Shown here: one piece after another, positions 11,601 through 20,000 of the stretch
Layout: every line of letters starts with the position of its first letter
Numbering within the stretch: position 1 is the stretch's first letter
Source: Branchiostoma floridae
Taxonomy: Eukaryota > Chordata > Leptocardii > Amphioxiformes > Branchiostomatidae
Length of the DNA: 64,000 nucleotides
Reading direction: 5' to 3'
Assembly: GCF_000003815.2 (NCBI RefSeq)
Contig: NC_049979.1
Coordinates: forward strand, 33,096,279 to 33,160,278
Notes under the pieces: model-generated
The model's database searches: none
What the model was told of the DNA's origin: nothing
Seen by the model: the letters and a program-made list of their open reading frames with translations, nothing else
Position numbers and translations under genes: made by a program

Positions 11601-14216
11601 ATCCGGAAGGTGTACTATTGGGGGTTAAATCTTATAGCTAGACAATGGTGTTTCTTAGTGAGCTATATGTGTATTATTTCGTGTACTTGTAAGGGACCTA
11701 TGACTTGCCTTATTATTAACCCACTTATTTTTTCAGTGAGATCGAGCGGCGCAGCGATAGCGTGTTTAAGTCCCGATTTGGAATCCGGCCGTGCCACATT
11801 GTGCCACACCGATCTTGTGCCATTAGCCTCACTTTAAAAATTCAGGAGAAATTATGTATGTAGCTTCTCGTAGGGCCAGCCCTCGCATAGGACGTTAAAT
11901 AAAGGTCCCGAGTCTGGGGACAGCAATACCCCAGGCACGGTAAAGGAACCACCACACGTGGGACGGTGCGGTGTGCCATGGAGGAAATCGTTTTGTCTGA
12001 CTGGAGTTGGTGATTCACTTCAAATCACCCGGATTGATTGAGGCTTTGCTAACCTCTGTCTCGTATTAGCCATATGGTTTGTAATGTGTTGGAACATCAC
12101 CCGGATTGGAGACGTGGTGAATCACCATCCTGTATTCAAATAATTCAGATATATAACCTCTTTGTTGTTGTTGTTTTTAATAAAAAAAGGGTATATAACC
12201 TCGTACGGTGCGGTGTTACCCTACGCAAGGGGCTACTTCTGGCCCATGCACTTACATGGATACATACATACATATCTATTTTTTTGTTTATTATAACTCT
12301 TCAACCCTATCCAGACCGAGGGGGGGGGGGCCTAAAAGTGCCCGCGCCAACTTTAACGTCTAATAACTGCCGAATGACGTGTGCTAGGACTATGAAACTT
12401 GGTGACTTTTCTTAAAATCTTGTTACCTACAATTCTACGAAAAAAATTTAGTTTGTGATTTTTCGTGTTGCCATAGCAACGGTTTTCTGACAGGCATATT
12501 TTACCAAATTTACTAATTTCAGTTTGAATTATGGGATTTCATAGTTTTATTGCTAAACCAAACTTGTTTATCTATATCATTAAGACTCTGTGTAATTTTA
12601 AGTTACATTTCTAATTAATTATTCATAATTAATGCTAATTTGATGACGTCATGGGTCAAAATCCAAGATGGCGGACAATGCCATTTTTAACGATAAATAC
12701 ATGTTATTTTTACTCAGATTCCGTCAAAATCTTTTATTTTCTTACCAAACACAATCATTTGAACCTTTTTAGTTTAATTCCATTGGGTTTTGGGGTTATA
12801 TGTGGAAAAAATCGTATTTTAGAAAATTAAAGCTTGTCGATCCAAGATGGCGGACAAATGACGTCATTTTCTGACGTCATCTTGGCGTAAGTGTGGTCGC
12901 CATTGGCAACAAAAGTTTTGGCACACTTAGACACCAATACGATAACCTTCATAGTCATCGTTTTCTTCAATACCGGAAATTTCAGATGTAGACGATTTTA
13001 GCCTAAAATTTGACATTATGACGTCATAATTACGTCATATTACATCATTACGATACCAAACTTACAGAATATATACAAATTTACTAGTACATCAACCCCT
13101 CCAAATTTTGTGATCGTAACTTAAGCCATTTTGAAATTACGAAGGGGGGTCAAAAGAGCCCCCCCCCCGTCCCAGGTATCCCAAAAAAGCCCGGTCTGGA
13201 TATGGTTAAGCTGTTGCAGAAAACTGCACCAGCTACACTTCCAGAAGTACAAGAAATACACCAAAAATGGGCATAACATACCCAGCATATAACAAATTAC
13301 CAGAAATACCGGTACTAAGAATCATCATATGTTGGTATCCATCTGTCTCGAAATTGATACACCTCAAATATCGCAAAGTTGCATGATTGTGATGTTTTAC
13401 AATATGCAAAACGAATGTCTTTGCCCTAACCAAACTTAAGATACCGCTGTTAAATACCGATCTTCTATTTACACGGATTGGTTCTTTGTTTAGGTATGAC
13501 AGGCCTTAAAAATATGAGAGAAATTAATCATATAACTTGAAATCATGATTGAATTGAATTGCATGAATCAAAAAGAAAAAGAAAATGTGAATACCCATTT
13601 GAACAGGAAAAAGACATAACAGATAATGCGTTTCAGCTATTATTGTATTCTATTGGTCAACCAAAAGCATGTAAATGAAAGTATAGCCTTTTAGGCAGCA
13701 CCAAATTGATTTGTTCGTTTACAACCCATGTCTACATAATGCCACAACTTCCTTCATCTTTTACCTGTCAAGATTAGGTGTTTTTATAAATGAGCCATGG
13801 TATCCAATGTCATTCCATCCATAATCGTCTGCCAAGATGAATACGATGTGTGGTTTGCTTTTCCTTTTGTTCGCTACTGTATCGGACCTAGTGTTAAAGA
13901 TAGATAGGCTTAATAATAGTTGTTATTTAGATACAAGATTACAATAAATAACACGTAATTATAGTGTAATATAAATTGAAAATAGACAAACTAAAAAAAA
14001 TCGTTGCCAAAGTATAATTTGGTGAATAATATAATCGAGGTTTATCACTCAGATATACCTTGACGACTTGACAAAGCGGGCTGAATCGAAGTCAGCGAGA
14101 AGAGATGACGACTGCCACATCACCAACAGCACAGTGCAGAAAACAATGAAAGGGCCAACGCGGCGAAGCAATAAGACCCAGCAAGCTTTACCCATTAGAC
14201 AGGTTCTTAAGTCCAT
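775..14216 (-). CDS. Arylsulfatase B-like sulfatase, six N-terminal exons (gene runs off the left edge)
   Basis: Family role: type I sulfatases of the ARSB/ARSI/ARSJ group hydrolyse sulfate esters; ARSB removes 4-sulfate from GalNAc of chondroitin/dermatan sulfate in lysosomes. Six exons (14059-14216, 13765-13887, 8090-8180, 6504-6690, 1398-1588, 775-982) have AG/GT borders and matching phases, giving about 319 residues, roughly 60% of a 530-570 residue family member. Visible in order: hydrophobic N-terminus (about residues 11-33), ILADDYGW with the metal-binding Asp pair (73-74), CSPSR with the cysteine that becomes formylglycine (111) followed by MTGR, VGKWHLG (Lys165, His167), RRGFDTFYG, and [13 protein letters not shown] (His262). 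The distal Asp-Asn pair and lysine would lie beyond the window. NGT and NVT are possible N-glycosylation sites. The start was chosen as the Met just after a good acceptor at 14217/14218; a further upstream exon is possible. ARSB versus ARSI/J is not settled. Confidence 0.93.
983..1397. other. Sulfatase intron 5
   Basis: AT-rich intron between exons 5 and 6 with ordinary splice borders. Nothing else recognised. Confidence 0.7.
1398..1588 (-). CDS. Sulfatase exon 5
   Basis: A 191-bp exon with acceptor AG at 1589-1590 and donor AAG/GTTTTG. Begins by completing Gly, then [13 protein letters not shown], and ends [12 protein letters not shown] second possible acceptor 12 bp further in (ttcctaacag) is less likely because it would remove the conserved loop residues. 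The frame joins exon 4 (phase 1) and exon 6 (phase 0). Confidence 0.9.
1589..2000. other. Sulfatase intron 4, distal part
   Basis: AT-rich intronic DNA. Nothing recognised before the tandem duplication that starts at about 2001. Confidence 0.6.
2001..2720. repeat. Tandem direct duplication, period about 365 bp
   Basis: The segment starting caggtattgctacaggt at 2001 recurs at 2366. Matching blocks continue in the same order: ggacattgtcctt, gtctggcaagtg, gcttgagagtcta, aaaaagcaat, and the closing gacaacgata with gaggtaagaaaat. The copies differ by scattered substitutions and small indels. Lies in a sulfatase intron, with no coding sign. Confidence 0.85.
2721..3448. other. GC-rich intronic block and flank
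   Basis: About 2740-2900 is markedly GC-rich compared with its surroundings. Near 3265-3285 there is a short triplication of tgacccc. I recognise no protein or RNA. The GC block could be an unrecognised repeat or an exonic remnant. Confidence 0.4.
3449..5636 (-). mobile_element. 5'-truncated RTE/jockey-like non-LTR retrotransposon with 14-bp target duplication
   Basis: On the minus strand the order is: end of an endonuclease domain ([22 protein letters not shown] near 5600-5510), reverse transcriptase ([42 protein letters not shown] at about 4370-4100), then a C-terminal arginine-rich tail ([20 protein letters not shown] at about 3640-3580). Frames are broken by several stops and shifts. The 3' end is a short GATA-type tail at 3463-3480. 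GTTCCCCTGTCAAC occurs on both flanks (3449-3462 and 5623-5636), marking the insertion exactly. Inserted in a sulfatase intron, same strand as the gene. Confidence 0.88.
5880..6230. repeat. Remnant of TTAA repeat family A
   Basis: Contains family hallmarks: gctgatgatgtcatcaaatta, a degenerate gttggcatgacaac (RFX-like palindrome in intact copies), and aatattttaggaaaactgac followed by ggtggctctagc. No intact ends. Confidence 0.7.
6504..6690 (-). CDS. Sulfatase exon 4 (VGKWHLG)
   Basis: A 187-bp exon with acceptor cttattttcag and donor GTATGT. Starts [20 protein letters not shown], continues through [18 protein letters not shown] and ends RRGFDTFY plus one base of the next Gly codon. This matches the second sulfatase signature (G-Y-x-T-x-x-x-G-K-W-H-L-G). 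Flanked on both sides by remnants of the TTAA repeat family. Confidence 0.95.
6740..7430. repeat. Remnant of TTAA repeat family A
   Basis: Degenerate copy. Retains gtgcagattacagaatta, gggacgtcatgcatatctga and gttgccatagcaac in the order seen in intact copies such as 25791-26746. Lies just upstream of sulfatase exon 4. Confidence 0.65.
7431..8089. other. Sulfatase intron 3, no recognised content
   Basis: AT-rich intron between the family A remnant and exon 3. No gene or repeat recognised. Confidence 0.6.
8090..8180 (-). CDS. Sulfatase exon 3 (catalytic CSPSR)
   Basis: A 91-bp exon with AG at 8181-8182 and donor GTAGGC after 8090. Reads [16 protein letters not shown], then [14 protein letters not shown]. 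The C-x-P-S-R core and downstream TGR are the sulfatase formylglycine signature. Too short to be seen as a long open frame. Confidence 0.95.
8181..8580. other. Sulfatase intron 2, no recognised content
   Basis: AT-rich intronic DNA upstream of exon 3. Nothing recognised. Confidence 0.6.
8581..9300. repeat. TTAA-started repeat with GGGTCC palindromes
   Basis: Begins TTAACCCTTAACTG, carries gggtccgcgcgg at about 8603 and a near-perfect palindrome gggggtccacgtggacccc at about 8832. Related in style to family B directly downstream, but its right end could not be fixed. Another ggggtccacgcgaacccc occurs at about 10178. Confidence 0.5.
8625..8696. repeat. Hairpin: 16-bp arms around (AT)n
   Basis: atgtgttcagtgatat (8625-8640) is the exact reverse complement of atatcactgaacacat (8681-8696). 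Between them is pure AT dinucleotide. The whole unit can fold into one long hairpin or cruciform. Confidence 0.9.
9301..10108. mobile_element. TTAA repeat family B, copy 1
   Basis: Bounded by TTAA on both sides. The left end reads CGCTCAAACACCCGA and the right end is its imperfect inverse (TCGGGTGCTTGTGGG). Sub-terminal GGGGTCC...ACCC palindromes occur at both ends. Internally gttgccatggcaac (about 9758) and atgacgtcat. Matches 28741-29721 in inverted orientation. No transposase; probably non-autonomous. Confidence 0.8.
10109..10466. other. Spacer between repeat copies
   Basis: AT-rich. Contains a GGGGTCC palindrome near 10178. No coding sign. Confidence 0.5.
10467..11409. mobile_element. 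TTAA repeat family A copy
   Basis: Left end ttaaccctatacagacagg followed by poly-G. Right end ccaaaaagcccggtatgaatagggttgaa, the imperfect inverse. Internal atgacgtcat and a degenerate RFX-like site (ggcaaccgtttg). No coding sequence. Confidence 0.8.
11736..12090 (+). repeat. Possible tRNA-derived SINE-like repeat
   Basis: gagcggcgcagcgatagcg followed by a tRNA B-box-like stretch (aagtcccgatttggaatcc), then a conserved-looking tail with ggacgttaaataaaggtccc. The A/B-box spacing suggests a SINE, but I could not confirm a second full copy here. The stretch 11410-11735 before it is AT-rich with nothing recognised. Confidence 0.4.
12299..13207. mobile_element. TTAA repeat family A copy with full motif cargo
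   Basis: Left end aaccctatccagaccgagg plus poly-G; right end poly-C, then cccggtctggatatggttaa. Inside: gttgccatagcaac, two ccaagatggcggac sites (about 12661 and 12842), and several tgacgtcat sites (about 12640, 12858, 12873, 13018). No open frame that looks coding. Confidence 0.85.
13208..13764. other. Sulfatase intron 2, proximal part
   Basis: AT-rich DNA adjacent to exon 2. No recognised element. Confidence 0.6.
13765..13887 (-). CDS. Sulfatase exon 2 (ADDYG metal-site exon)
   Basis: Bounded by AG before 13887 and GTAAAA after 13765. Translates as a basic linker (NKRKSK), then [20 protein letters not shown] and SFIKTPNLD. This is the classic sulfatase N-terminal strand with the two Ca-binding aspartates. 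Begins and ends with split arginine codons that match exons 1 and 3. Confidence 0.95.
14059..14216 (-). CDS. Sulfatase exon 1 (signal peptide or anchor)
   Basis: Starts at ATG 14216 ([10 protein letters not shown]), contains the hydrophobic stretch [15 protein letters not shown], and ends in phase 2 (AG) at donor GTATAT. The bases just upstream read as an acceptor (tgacttacttcttag, then A, then ATG), so a separate 5' UTR exon is likely. Candidates include the mini-exon at 14906-14920. Confidence 0.75.
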
Positions 14217-14883
14217 TCTAAGAAGTAAGTCAATGAACATAAAAAAGAATAAACAACAAGTCGGTGTCAAATTTAGGATGAGAAAGGTACTAGTTACTCC
14301 CAAAGCTATATTTTTTTCAGACTTAAATACTTCATTTTTATCATTGTATTGGCTAAAGGTAAATAGTGACGAATTGTGAAATGGGTACACGCCCTTCCCT
14401 TTCTAACGTTGCACAGTGCACACCCTTGTTTATGTTGGTACTTCATTCGAAATTTAGCACACTTAATTCGAGAGAACGTTTCTTCTACAAAGTATGTCTA
14501 AAGGAAAAAATGTGTTTGTGGATAGAATTTATCCCTCTAGCTTAAAGAAAAACCGTATTTCTTCACCCTCAGCACTTTTCGTAATCGTATAGTGAGAATT
14601 CTCACGTAAAAATATGCACATTTTGAAATATGTATATATTTCACTTTCAAAGTAATATGATTCTTTGCAACTGTAAAAGTACTTCAATGTTCAAGTTCAA
14701 CACCACATTTACAAGCTACAATTTCTGTCCTAACTTTGTAACTATAGTCACTATTATATTTTACCAGATATACCATATTCATTTCTTCTTTATATTAGCA
14801 ACACAAAGGTTAATCAGGAAACACGTATAACAAATAAAAAGCTTTAAATTTGCACATCTGAAAAAAATGGACTGACACAATTC
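14217..14883. other. Sequence upstream of sulfatase exon 1
   Basis: AT-rich. Ends next to exon 1 with a good minus-strand acceptor, so it is probably the intron between a 5' UTR exon and the first coding exon. Confidence 0.5.
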
Positions 14884-15130
14884 TTAAGAAAACGTTTGCA
14901 TTTACCTTGGCTACGAGCATCACTTTTACAGCTGTAACGGTCGCAGATTCGAAAAAAATGTTACCCCTTTGCACAGTTCGTGCACTTATTATAAAACCTG
15001 CGCATATGCAATACTTGAAAAACAGTTTATGAACAATAGCTTTTTTAAAAGCTAGCCATGGCGAAGATAGCTAAAGCTGATCGGATGGCGTTAATCCGAT
15101 GCATGGTTATTCGTCACCTATTGCCTTTAA
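14884..15130 (-). promoter_or_regulatory. Inverted copy A: putative sulfatase promoter and first exon
   Basis: Read on the minus strand, this segment matches 16780-17040 read on the plus strand. Shared blocks in order: ataaactgtttt, agtattgca, tgcgcag, then ATGCTCGTAGC(C/T)AAG followed by a GT donor (GTAAAT here), and aaatg/caaacgttttcttaag. It lies 0.7 kb upstream of sulfatase exon 1 and points toward it. If joined to the exon 1 acceptor, the MLVAK frame is out of phase with MDLRTC and would stop soon after, so here it would act as 5' UTR or an upstream ORF. Confidence 0.5.
14906..14920 (-). other. Candidate mini-exon (MLVAK), copy A
   Basis: ATGCTCGTAGCCAAG followed by GTAAAT. It parallels the mini-exon 16987-17001 on the other side, but is not in frame with the following sulfatase exon. 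Confidence 0.4.
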
Positions 15131-16330
15131 CTGCAAAAAATCTTATTTGAACATAACTTTGGAGACAATTTCGGGAGGTGGGATTATTTAGCATACCCGT
15201 ATGGCCCCTGAACAACTTATGACCACAACATATATTTGAGTATTTTGAACAGAAGAAATAGTACAGAAGCTTTGCTCCGAAAACTTGCAAAAAGGGTAAT
15301 TAAAAAAAACATTGAAGATATGCAAAAAAGTTTTAAACACCAAGGTTGTACTATAAAATCACCCAATAAATTCGGCTTACGTAAGCTACCAGCCCTCAGA
15401 CTGGTCCCAACCACCGTGATGTTCACATCAGTGAAGGCAGGCTAATACTGATTAGGAAGCATCGTAGTTACTCTTCAAAACAGTTTTAAAAAACAAAAGC
15501 CATTAGCCTTGAACAGATAAAGAATTGAAGTATGACTACACACAATTCAGCATAGCTTCACAAGTCAGCTTACAAACATTATAAAGCATAGCTGGCCACG
15601 GTCTACCTGGAAGTGTTTTGACCCAGATGCAATTTGTACAGTCCTACAGAGCCTAGTATTACACTAGTCTCTTTTGGAATACAACCATGAATATAACCAC
15701 AAGCCATATTACTACAAGCAGGTATCAAAGGAAGTCGGTTACAAGTTGCAAAATATAAGTAGTTCAAACTTCGGACAGGGGCCTATCTTTGCTGAGAGTC
15801 AGTTCAAACAAGGATTTGAAACTGAAGACCCAGATACAACATTATGCCCCAGCTCTTGTTAGGAAACAATCTGTGAACACCTGAACTGTACTGCATTGGG
15901 TTTTATGCTTGCAGGCTTAGTTGCAGCAACTATCTTGGTCTTTTTCCTGTGTCTGAAAATGATTTCTTGAAAAAATTATGGACAGGCCTTTTGAAATCTT
16001 GATGTCAGTTAATATGCAAATCTCTTACTGTCGTCTGCTGTAACATCAATCCATTGTTCTTAGCAGCCAGACGGGTAGAGATCTCCTGCAGGGTCTAAGC
16101 CATTTATTGGAGTATCTGAGGAGTCAATTTAAATACGACTTATGTTGGCAATAGCAACAATATGTAATAGTAACCATTTGAGGAATTCGTTGACCGTTGC
16201 GCCTTGTCAGCGTCCGGGTGCCTTAAAATGTACCGGGAAGTGTAGATAACAGAATTATAACGTCTGCTACGATTTCTGTTGTCAAAAAGAAAATCAATAA
16301 CGTCAAAAGGTCGGCATAAATGACACCATA
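15131..16330. other. Intergenic core between the divergent genes
   Basis: No gene recognised. Open frames at 15236-15445 and 15674-15862 have no recognisable domain, and nothing supports them as exons. Confidence 0.5.
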
Positions 16331-16745
16331 TTTGTTGACTTAAAGATACCGGCTGGGCCCGCAATCTGTGGTCCGCTTCGCCATCTTGAATTTTAAGAAA
16401 TAAAATTTTTCAGGTAACAATTTATTTTCATGAGAAAATAATACCTAGTTATATTATAAAAAAATATAAATGGATATTGCGCTAGTTATACTTAATCTTG
16501 TACAACAGTTCATGAATTTTGACATGTTTTGGCATCATTAAATCATTATAATGTATACATATTTCATTATAAACAAAAACAAAATTATATTAAAATGTGT
16601 TCATGTAGACAGTACAAGTGTGGCAAGAAACAGTTTAAACCGTAAATAATTTTCGAAAAAAAAGTTTCAATGAACAAGCGGTTGCCCTGGCAACACGCAC
16701 AATTGGAATATTTTGTAACAGTTTGAAATTGGTGTTAAATACTTT
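16331..16745. repeat. Remnant of TTAA repeat family A
   Basis: Contains ggtccgcttcgccatcttgaatttt, a degenerate YY1-like block, and cggttgccctggcaacacg (RFX-like), in family order. Lies inside the bidirectional intergenic region, next to inverted copy B. Confidence 0.7.
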
Positions 16746-16779
16746 ACATTGTCGTGGTCTCAATACGATTTCATGCCGT

Positions 16780-17040
16780 CGTGAGTTACCCAATTATCGT
16801 CATTTTGCATCACACTAATGCCACCTGACCAGATATCGACATCTATGCAATGGTCAGCTTTTTAAAATGCTGTTGTTTATAAACTGTTTTCCTAGTATTG
16901 CACTTGCGCAGTTCTTAAGATAAGGGCATGGGCTGTGCGCAAATGTGGCTTTTCGTCTATCCACAACCTCTACGGCTGTTAAAGTTATGCTCGTAGCTAA
17001 GGTGAGTAAAGGCAAATGTTTTCTTAAGCATTATGATAAG
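16780..17040 (+). promoter_or_regulatory. Inverted copy B: putative sulfotransferase promoter and first exon
   Basis: Homologous to 14884-15130 in opposite orientation. Contains a TATA-like tttataaactg at 16876, a patch tattgcacttgcgcag about 25-30 bp further on that could be the start region, then a 5' leader to ATG 16987 and a consensus donor AAG/GTGAGT. Promoter role is inferred from position and from the in-frame splice downstream. Confidence 0.5.
16987..17001 (+). CDS. Sulfotransferase mini-exon 1 (MLVAK)
   Basis: Five codons followed by perfect donor GTGAGT. Joined to the next exon it reads MLVAK-IPLQA-MKAS with no frame change. If not used, translation can start at ATG 18791. Confidence 0.5.
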
Positions 17041-20000
17041 GGATGGGTATTGGTACAAAAATTCAGGTCCAGGTACGGTTCAGGTCTAGAAGATTGTTTG
17101 TGAATGAGCAATACTCAAAATTATTGTCCATTTCCGCTACAATTAGTACAAAGGAATCCGTTTGGTGGAGTGCCCAATAGCTATATTTGTGTTAACTACG
17201 CTAACTGCCTATTTTAATTTAGACCAAGTTTGAAGAAACTTGATAAAAAAATGACTCTCCTTTATTTTCCTTTTGCTATTTTCTTGGACTTATGAGCCTT
17301 AAAACATGCAAGTGCCTACCGCCGTAGTGTCGGTATAATCTGTTCATTTTCTAATCGGTCCAACATTCGATCCACCGAATTTTTTTCTGACCGATCCAAT
17401 AAGAAAAAACGGTTTTGTATCGGTACGGTGTACCCACCCCTAATTATGATAAAAAGACTACTAACATTTTTTTATATGTGAGTATTTACAGGTTTAAATT
17501 CGTTACGTGTTTGCTGCCTTGCGGGGTGTTGCATATATAAAGAAAAATTAATATTACGGTACATGTATATCTGGTAAAATTAAAGAAACGACAAGTTACA
17601 AGTGTTAGCACGAAATATGAAGCTTTTAAATGTACTGTTACATTAGACTGTATTAACCGTAGCAAATGTTGTTTTACGTATAAAATAGTGAACGTCGTAG
17701 TCTGTAACACGTGGCTAATTGCATAATGGAAGTATGTTGCAATATGTCTCTTAGTCAAAGTAATGTGAACTAAATTATTTAATATTTATTATCTTCAAAC
17801 ACTTTAAAATGTCGTGAATAGTATTGGTTTTGTTGAAAATATCAGTTAAAAGTTAAATGATGTAAATTAGATGAATCAAAGTTCAAATAAGTGTATGCTT
17901 TGTGTGCAATGCACAGCTGTGAAATCAATTAGGGAGAATAAACCATTATATCTACTACTACTACTACTACATATATTCCGTACTTTTCAGACTATCAGTA
18001 ATATTAGCCCTATTTAGACCGAGGTTTTAGTCATTCCTGGACGGGTGGGTGAGGCATTTGATGACCTCCTGTTCTAAGTCATGTAAACCCCGAACCGAAC
18101 GAGTTATTGTATAAACACCGAATTTCAGAGGAATGCTGTTGACATTAAATCAAACAGCAGTAAAAATTATGAAACCATTATGACTTATAATGACGTAAAT
18201 ATGTCCAAACTATTTGATTGAATTAAATGGATCCATGAATAAAATTTTACTTGAAGGGATATGACAATAATATAACAGCACGCACAGATTACAGAATGAT
18301 AACGTTTGCCTCAACTTGTGTTTCTAATTACGACATCAGTGACGTCACGGACATCTATGGTGCCAGTTTGGCTCCGCCATATCAAATCGACCACTTTTGA
18401 TTTTCAAGAATCCCTCTTTTGCATTTATTCATCGCAATAGATAATGGAAATAATGTTTCATGAAAAAAATCCAAGCTAGTTATAAATTCTAAGCAATGAA
18501 AAACTAGTTATTTTTGATCTGGTCATATGGTCAGCCATCTTAAATTACGGCAAATGACCTCAATAAATTATGATAATCTATATCCATTGAATTTTTCATA
18601 TTTCTGCCACGCCAACCCATCAAAATAGATTTTTTTAAAGTCTCTAAAGCTTGGTATAAAAACTATGAAGGCTTGTATCGATTTAAATGTAAAAATGCGT
18701 TGATTTCTACCGTCTGTTACTTGAAAAGAAATCAGACAATAAGTTGCAAACATTAATTTCCTACATCTTTTCCAGATACCTTTACAGGCCATGAAAGCCT
18801 CCATCGCCTTGCGAGCAGTTGTTGCTGTCACTGCGGTGCTTATAGTAGTCAACGTAATGCGGGGCATTCGACCAGATGGTTGTATCATGTATTTACCAGG
18901 GAGGCAAACTGCCCGAGGACTTGGAGGTAGGACAATGACGATATTAGAAAATGCCTTTACTCTGTCTTTACTCTGATATTGATATAATATCAATACAGTT
19001 ATTGTCTTCGCCTCCTTTACATAAAAAAACTCAGGGTATACTAAAATTCTACAACGTAGTCTTAGTGTCACTTACTTACGAAATGTAATGGATGCTCCCT
19101 GAAATGTCTGACCGTTTTTAAAATATTCTGTGGCATGATTAACTACTATTTGACAGTTCACAATAACAAACGCACAAGTTGGCTGAAGAGGGAAAAGTTT
19201 TAATCTGCCCAGACTTAGAAAAAAACACCAAAAGGCCAAACTGCGGCGACCCACAATATATTACTATGCAATTCACATTTAAACATTTAAATACAACTTT
19301 TAATGTTTTATTTGCATGTAAAAATAAATTTAATGTATTCAATGATGCTATAGAGCAACATGAAAACACATTTAAACATGCAAATACAACGTTTAATGTT
19401 TTATTTGCATGTAAAAATAAACGTAATGTATTCAATGATGCTATAGAGCAACCCTATTAATATACATTATCATTCACATTGCCTGAGCCCAACACGCTGC
19501 CGATTGCGCCACGCCATCACACTTCTGATCATCAAAATTGCTTTGTATACTGCAAAATCATGTGTAGTAAAATGCTGAGTATATAAAGGGACAGAACCGT
19601 ATGTAGCCATAAAGTTTGATTAATGAACAACGTAAGAAATCATCACTCTCTACTTAGTCGCCTAAGATTATTCCGAGGTATCTGAGCGTTCATGAATCCT
19701 TAGTAAGACTTTCTGTGTGAAAGGCAACTTTCAGTGACGTGTAAGTCACATTTATTTCTTAGGTCCAATTGAACACTCAGGAATCCAAGCTCAAGTGTAG
19801 CAAAAGTAGACACAACAATATAAACAAACATTAAGAACAATTCAATGAATATGGACAATCCAAGATAAAAATCCTCTTGGAAAACTGGAATATCAACGCA
19901 CCCCGTGACACAGAGATTTGTCCTAAACAACTTGTCCGTATAAATGTAAATGTCGGAGCCATCATCGATACACCGCTGTATGTGTCAATGAATCGTTACC

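Noticed and set aside
11736-12090. A true tRNA gene
   Set aside because: B-box-like sequence only; no cloverleaf could be drawn with paired acceptor and anticodon stems.
14068-14379. Plus-strand basic frame of 103 codons
   Set aside because: Antisense of sulfatase exon 1 and its intron; no domain.
18568-19071. 167-codon minus-strand frame
   Set aside because: Lies antisense to sulfotransferase exon 2, crosses intron sequence and has no recognised domain.
19139-19460. Frames on both strands containing a repeated peptide
   Set aside because: Produced by the two-copy 93-bp DNA repeat, AT-rich and intronic. Mirror frames on both strands argue against coding.
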